Positions 20,951 through 23,566 of a stretch of 23,566 nt of DNA are shown here, piece by piece (the first letter of the stretch is position 1; the number at the start of each line of letters is the position of its first letter). The position numbers were made by a program, and so were the translations under genes. This DNA is from a virus. The stretch spans positions 1 through 23,566 of IMG/VR virus record IMGVR_UViG_3300042549_004519; one strand, written 5' to 3'. The notes beneath the pieces were generated by a model that worked only from the letters and a program-made list of their open reading frames with translations, was not told where the DNA came from and searched no databases.

Positions 20951-20978
20951 TAGCGCGGCCGGTCACGACCGCGCGCTA
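20951..20978. other. GC-rich inverted repeat between two - strand genes
   Basis: TAGCGCG (20951-20957) pairs with CGCGCTA (20972-20978), and inside GGT-CACG-ACC can close further. No T tract follows on the - strand, so it is more likely a processing, attenuation or translation-control hairpin than a terminator. Confidence 0.5.
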
Positions 20979-20981
20979 AGG

Positions 20982-21182
20982 TTAAATGAATCTGATTTTG
21001 AATTTTAGGTTATCAATTACTAAAATTTCATTAGCATGCAGCATTGCATTCAGGGTGTTGCTAATCGCCAGTATCTCACTTGTTGTTACGCGTTCAAATG
21101 TAATCGTGTTTTTATCGCTATCAAACGCGGTAACAGATAAACCTTGCGCAAGTAAAGAAGTATAAATAGCTAATGTGTTCAT
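20982..21182 (-). CDS. small early protein opening the clamp operon, 66 aa
   Basis: ATG at 21182 has AGAGAGA just upstream; in-frame extensions reach into the leader and are rejected. The product MNTLAIYTSLLAQGLSVTAF, DSDKNTITFERVTTSEILAI, later LVIDNLKFKIRFI looks like a compact alpha/beta protein. Family not recognised. It is the first gene after the promoter at 21243-21270, with a GTAGGTAGT element in its leader. Confidence 0.6.
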   Translation of the reverse strand: MNTLAIYTSLLAQGLSVTAFDSDKNTITFERVTTSEILAISNTLNAMLHANEILVIDNLKFKIRFI

Positions 21183-21242
21183 GTCGTTCTCTCTATAGTG
21201 TAGGTAGTGTAAACAGTCATCAAAATGGATGACTTGCAAAAC

Positions 21243-21270
21243 ATTATAAAGCAATAAACAGTAATTGCAA
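21243..21270 (-). promoter_or_regulatory. strong candidate promoter for the clamp operon
   Basis: On the - strand TTGCAA (21270-21265), 16-bp spacer, then a perfect TATAAT (21248-21243). Start near 21236 gives a leader of about 54 nt to the ATG at 21182. A GTAGGTAGT element (21200-21208) lies in this leader, between promoter and ribosome site, where a repressor could act. Confidence 0.7.
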
Positions 21271-21384
21271 TAGTTTTTGTTACAAAGGGTGTTTTGTAGG
21301 TAGCGCGTGGATAATATGTAGGCAGTTAAAGTATGGCTAGACTGCCTACGCGCAAGCCCCCGCCGTACTTGACTTGACGAAAGG

Positions 21385-21509
21385 TGTAGGTAGTGTAGGT
21401 AGTCTATTTATTATACAGAAAAAGTTATAATATATACCATAATAAAAATAAGGTATATAATAATATATATAAAAGAACGGCAGAAAAAAGACTGCCTACA
21501 CTGCCTACA
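21385..21509. other. nested dyad around an AT-rich core (candidate replication origin)
   Basis: A 21-bp arm at 21385-21405 (two GTAGGTAGT units) is mirrored at 21489-21509; two positions differ and both allow G-U pairing in RNA. The 83-bp core is very AT-rich and contains TATATACC (21431-21438) / GGTATATA (21452-21459). Inner and outer dyads share nearly the same centre (about 21445 and 21447). A TATAAT lies at 21426-21431. Confidence 0.65.
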
Positions 21510-21632
21510 ACCGCGCAACCCCTCGCCACCACTGGTCTGAGGCGTAGTCAGTTGCCCTGTTTTTAGTTACCTACATATACCCACTTAACTGACTACAAAG
21601 TAAAAGTGCAATGCTGACCCCCCTCATGATAA

Positions 21633-21660
21633 GTTATACCTTGCAAGCCTTATAAATCAA
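21633..21660 (-). promoter_or_regulatory. second leftward candidate promoter
   Basis: On the - strand TTGATT (21660-21655), 16-bp spacer, TATAAC (21638-21633). A transcript would run through the whole dyad region before the clamp operon, with a leader of about 440 nt; it could serve origin activation rather than gene expression. Confidence 0.4.
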
Positions 21661-21781
21661 TGACATACAATAACGTCAAATAATTGACACTTAGCCTTAA
21701 GCCCTTGCAACCCGCGTATTTCGTGGCCTGCCGCGATAGGGGGGGGCGTCTTTTGAGAAAAAAAGCGCAGGCGGGGTGGAC

Positions 21782-21809
21782 TTGACAAGACGACTGGCGG
21801 GGGCATTAT
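21782..21809 (+). promoter_or_regulatory. candidate late promoter ahead of terminase
   Basis: TTGACA (21782-21787, perfect -35), 16-bp spacer, CATTAT (21804-21809, 4 of 6). The start would be about 185 bp upstream of the small terminase ATG; the dyads and the TTTGCATTTT repeats lie in between. Confidence 0.45.
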
Positions 21810-21817
21810 CTCCAACG

Positions 21818-21855
21818 TTTGCATTTTTCATATACTATTTGCATTTTCCATATAC
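21818..21855. repeat. 18-bp tandem repeat, two copies
   Basis: TTTGCATTTTTCATATAC (21818-21835) and TTTGCATTTTCCATATAC (21838-21855) differ at one base, with a 20-bp period. Shorter versions (ATTTCCATAT) recur near 21952 and at 22012 inside the start of the small terminase gene. Confidence 0.75.
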
Positions 21856-22003
21856 ACCGTCAAATAAATGACACAACGTCAAATAAATGACGCATAGGGG
21901 GGGGGCGTTCATTTTCAAAGAGGGTGCAAAAGATTCACAGACAAAAAAGCCATTTCCATATATATTATAAATAATTTTTAACAAGCTAAGGATTCATGCG
22001 ACC

Positions 22004-22381
22004 ATGCAATCATTTCCATATTCACCAAGAGAATTAAAAGTTACAGAGGCGCGTCTGAGCGCAATTTACGAAGCGTCTGCGCTAGGGCTAAAAGGGGACA
22101 AGCTCGCGCTTGCGGCAGGGCTACTTCCAAGCGAGTATCGGCAGTTGTGCCAACTCGACCCAAACGTTGAGCTGATGGCGATGAAGGGGGCCGCTGACGC
22201 AGAGGCGCAAATGGCACGGGTGTTAAAAGAAGCTGCGCTAGGGGGCGATACAAAGTCGGCATTAGCAATTCTTCAAAATGTACACGGGTGGGCAAGTGCT
22301 AAGGAACAGAATAAGGTGGCGTTTGGCATCACTAACGCGGACGGTACAGCGGCAAGCCTTGTCATAGGGTGGGAGTCATGA
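22004..22381 (+). CDS. terS: terminase small subunit, 125 aa
   Basis: AAGGA lies 11 bases upstream of the ATG. The N-terminal half is helix-turn-helix-like (ARLSAIYEASALGLKGDKLA, AAGLLPSEYRQLCQLDPN), followed by helices typical of oligomerisation (AEAQMARVLKEAALGGDTKS, AILQNVHGWA). It would recognise the packaging site, likely in the repeat-rich DNA just upstream, and hand DNA to the large subunit, whose start it overlaps by ATGA. Position next to the large subunit makes the call firm although the family is poorly conserved. The C-terminal tail (VAFGITNADGTAAS) may contact the large subunit. Confidence 0.85.
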   Translation: MQSFPYSPRELKVTEARLSAIYEASALGLKGDKLALAAGLLPSEYRQLCQLDPNVELMAMKGAADAEAQMARVLKEAALGGDTKSALAILQNVHGWASAKEQNKVAFGITNADGTAASLVIGWES

Positions 22382-23566
22382 AGGTTGTCATCCCCTACAA
22401 GCCAAGAGATGTGTTTAAGCCGCTACACTCAAGAAAAGAAAGATGGGCAGTTGTGGTCGCTCACAGAAGGGCGGGCAAGTCGGTAGCGTGTATTAACGAA
22501 TTGATAAAGTGTGCTTGCACAGACTCTAGTGGGGATGGTAGGTATGCCTACATCTGCCCATACTACTCACAGGCAAAACAAGTAATCTGGGATTATTGTA
22601 AGACGTTTACAAAACCCATACCCAACATAAAGGTGAACGAAAGTGAATTACGACTCGATTTTCCAAACGGGGCGCGTATTCAGTTATTTGGTGCTGACAA
22701 TCCTGACAGGTTGCGCGGTCTTTACTTTGACGGGATTATTGCTGACGAGTATGGCGATTGGAAGTCAACTGTATGGCCGTATGTTATCCGTCCTGCGCTG
22801 GCTGACCGCAAAGGGTGGGCGATAATTATTGGGACGCCAAAGGGTAAGAATAGCTTTTACGAACGCTTTGAAGCGGGCAAGCAAGACAAGGACTGTTTTA
22901 CCTTGCTGCTTACTGCATCTAATTCGGGCATCCTCGACCAAGAAGAAATTGACGCGCTGAGGAAAGAGTTGTCGGAGGATGCATGGCTACAGGAGATGGA
23001 GTGCAACTTCGACGCGGCGATACCGGGGGCTATTTACGGCAGAGAAATGTACGAAGTGGGGCAATCGGGGAGAGTACGGCCTTGCTATGACCGCAAACTC
23101 AAGACGTATGCGGCTATCGATTTGGGGTGGAGCGACGACACGGCGATTTGGTGGTTTCAGGTGGCCGGCAAAGAGCTTAGGTTTATTGACTGCTACAGCA
23201 ACAGTGGAATGCCTATCGCGCATTATCATGACATTTTGCAGAGCAAAGGCTATGATTATGGCGAATGGTTATATCTGCCGCACGACGCGAAGGCTAAATC
23301 TTTGCAGACGGGCAGAAGTATTGAGGAGCAATTTCGCTCGCTTGGTTGGTCACCTAGAATTGTCCCAAATATATCACTTATGGACGGGATACAAGCCGCT
23401 AGGTTATCATTAGCAAACTGTTGGTTTGACCCAAGCTGTAAAGAGGGGATGGAAGCGCTCACACAGTACCAAAGAGAGTATAATGTGGAGAAAAAGGTGT
23501 TTAATGAACGACCCAAACACGATTGGACATCTCACTTTGCTGATGCTTTCCGGTACGCGTGTCTTG
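22378..23566 (+). CDS. terL: terminase large subunit (3' partial), at least 396 aa
   Basis: ATG at 22378 overlaps the small subunit stop as ATGA; the frame stays open to the window edge. ATPase: Walker A VVAHRRAGKSVA (K34), Walker B GIIADEYGDW with D123-E124, and the coupling segment IIGTPKGKNSFYERF. Nuclease: D248 in AAIDLGWSDDTA, D303 in LPHDAKA and D389 in DWTSHFADAFRY, the three acidic residues of the RNase H-like headful or cos nuclease. The motor pumps DNA into the prohead and cuts it. Only the very C-terminus appears to be missing. It is of the Terminase_6-like type; packaging strategy (pac or cos) cannot be read from this part. Confidence 0.95.
   Translation, partial: MKVVIPYKPRDVFKPLHSRKERWAVVVAHRRAGKSVACINELIKCACTDSSGDGRYAYICPYYSQAKQVIWDYCKTFTKPIPNIKVNESELRLDFPNGARIQLFGADNPDRLRGLYFDGIIADEYGDWKSTVWPYVIRPALADRKGWAIIIGTPKGKNSFYERFEAGKQDKDCFTLLLTASNSGILDQEEIDALRKELSEDAWLQEMECNFDAAIPGAIYGREMYEVGQSGRVRPCYDRKLKTYAAIDLGWSDDTAIWWFQVAGKELRFIDCYSNSGMPIAHYHDILQSKGYDYGEWLYLPHDAKAKSLQTGRSIEEQFRSLGWSPRIVPNISLMDGIQAARLSLANCWFDPSCKEGMEALTQYQREYNVEKKVFNERPKHDWTSHFADAFRYACL

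Larger units (their letters stand above)
21200..21596. repeat. dispersed 9-bp GTAGGYAGT-type elements, many in inverted pairs
   Basis: Direct copies: 21200-21208, 21296-21304 (last base C), 21318-21326, 21386-21394, 21395-21403. Inverted copies: 21341-21349, 21491-21499, 21500-21508 and, less exact, 21566-21574. A related 10-bp inverted pair GTAGTCAGTT / AACTGACTAC lies at 21543-21552 and 21587-21596. Together they give at least three nested or tandem inverted pairs. No gene is seen in 21271-22003. Confidence 0.75.
21674..21892. repeat. three copies of a CGTCA-N6-TGAC dyad upstream of terminase
   Basis: Copies at 21674-21689, 21858-21873 and 21877-21892; the last two read CGTCAAATAAATGACA and CGTCAAATAAATGACG and start 19 bp apart. 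Each is an interrupted palindrome (GTCA / TGAC), as expected for a dimeric regulator. Confidence 0.7.
21739..21905. other. two long G tracts in similar surroundings upstream of terminase
   Basis: G8 at 21739-21746 and G9 at 21897-21905, both preceded by ATA and followed by CGTY and a T-rich stretch. They are about 158 bp apart and lie within 300 bp of the small terminase gene, a usual place for pac or cos sites. Packaging role is speculative. Confidence 0.45.

Noticed and set aside
21183-21254. Longer start for the 66-residue gene of the clamp operon
   Set aside because: It would start inside or at the inferred -10 and leader; ATG at 21182 has a purine-rich ribosome site.
21385-21509. Transposon or MITE with terminal inverted repeats
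   Set aside because: No target-site duplication seen, and the arms are built from elements that also occur singly nearby, including in a promoter leader.
21200-21600. CRISPR array
   Set aside because: Units are only 9 bp, occur in both orientations and have irregular spacing; no cas genes.
22643-23413. Two + strand frames (60 and 144 residues) overlapping the right end
   Set aside because: Both are out-of-frame shadows of the large terminase gene, which shows all ATPase and nuclease motifs.

Overview
The window is a piece of a tailed double-stranded DNA phage genome (Caudoviricetes). It carries virion genes, a lysis cassette, a phage replication module and both terminase genes, and no ribosomal, transfer RNA or host metabolic genes. 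The long ejection-type internal virion proteins, a short-tail style fibre and the absence of tube, sheath or tape-measure genes fit a podovirus-like phage. The GH24 endolysin without a signal peptide and the general gene content suggest a Gram-negative, probably proteobacterial, host; this is inference.

Layout. (1) Positions 1-7461, + strand, late genes: the tail end of an unrecognised gene, two large internal virion proteins, a tail fibre, a small fibre-associated protein, a ferritin-like helical protein, three small membrane proteins and a lysozyme-type endolysin. Most neighbours overlap by TAATG or ATGA. (2) Positions 7450-12124, - strand, early genes read leftward: a VRR-NUC nuclease at the promoter end, a long chain of very small proteins joined by ATGA or TAATG overlaps (several are under 60 residues), a degenerate HNH-like protein, a DUF3310 protein, an apparently frameshifted small gene, an SNF2-like helicase and a 59-residue terminal gene. 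(3) Positions 12125-12207: a divergent control region with a 12-bp direct repeat between back-to-back promoters. (4) Positions 12208-18684, + strand, replication genes: three small proteins, a DUF2800-type Cas4/RecB-like nuclease, a probable ssDNA-binding protein, a family A DNA polymerase with proofreading domain, and a primase-helicase. The polymerase start lies just after a terminator-like hairpin that separates it from its Shine-Dalgarno sequence. (5) Positions 18685-19447: non-coding, with a strong terminator, a candidate structured RNA of about 250 nt, an iteron-like array, a promoter and dyads, and two tandem terminators for the opposite strand. (6) Positions 19448-21182, - strand: a DnaN-like sliding clamp and three small genes, with a good sigma70-type promoter at 21243-21270. 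(7) Positions 21271-22003: non-coding, rich in inverted and direct repeats around an AT-rich nested dyad, with two long G tracts; candidate replication origin, operator region or packaging site. (8) Positions 22004-23566, + strand: small and large terminase subunits, the latter running off the window.

How it works together. VRR-NUC, SNF2 helicase, DUF2800 nuclease, ssDNA-binding protein, PolA-type polymerase and VirE/DUF5906-like primase-helicase are a set commonly found together in phages. Here the set is split over two divergent transcripts fired from about 12.15 kb, with a sliding clamp added on a third. The most unusual observations are the hairpin between Shine-Dalgarno and start of the polymerase, the structured RNA with mutually exclusive helices at 18762-19012, the nested dyad at 21385-21509, the phage-encoded clamp, and the dense chain of overlapping micro-genes.
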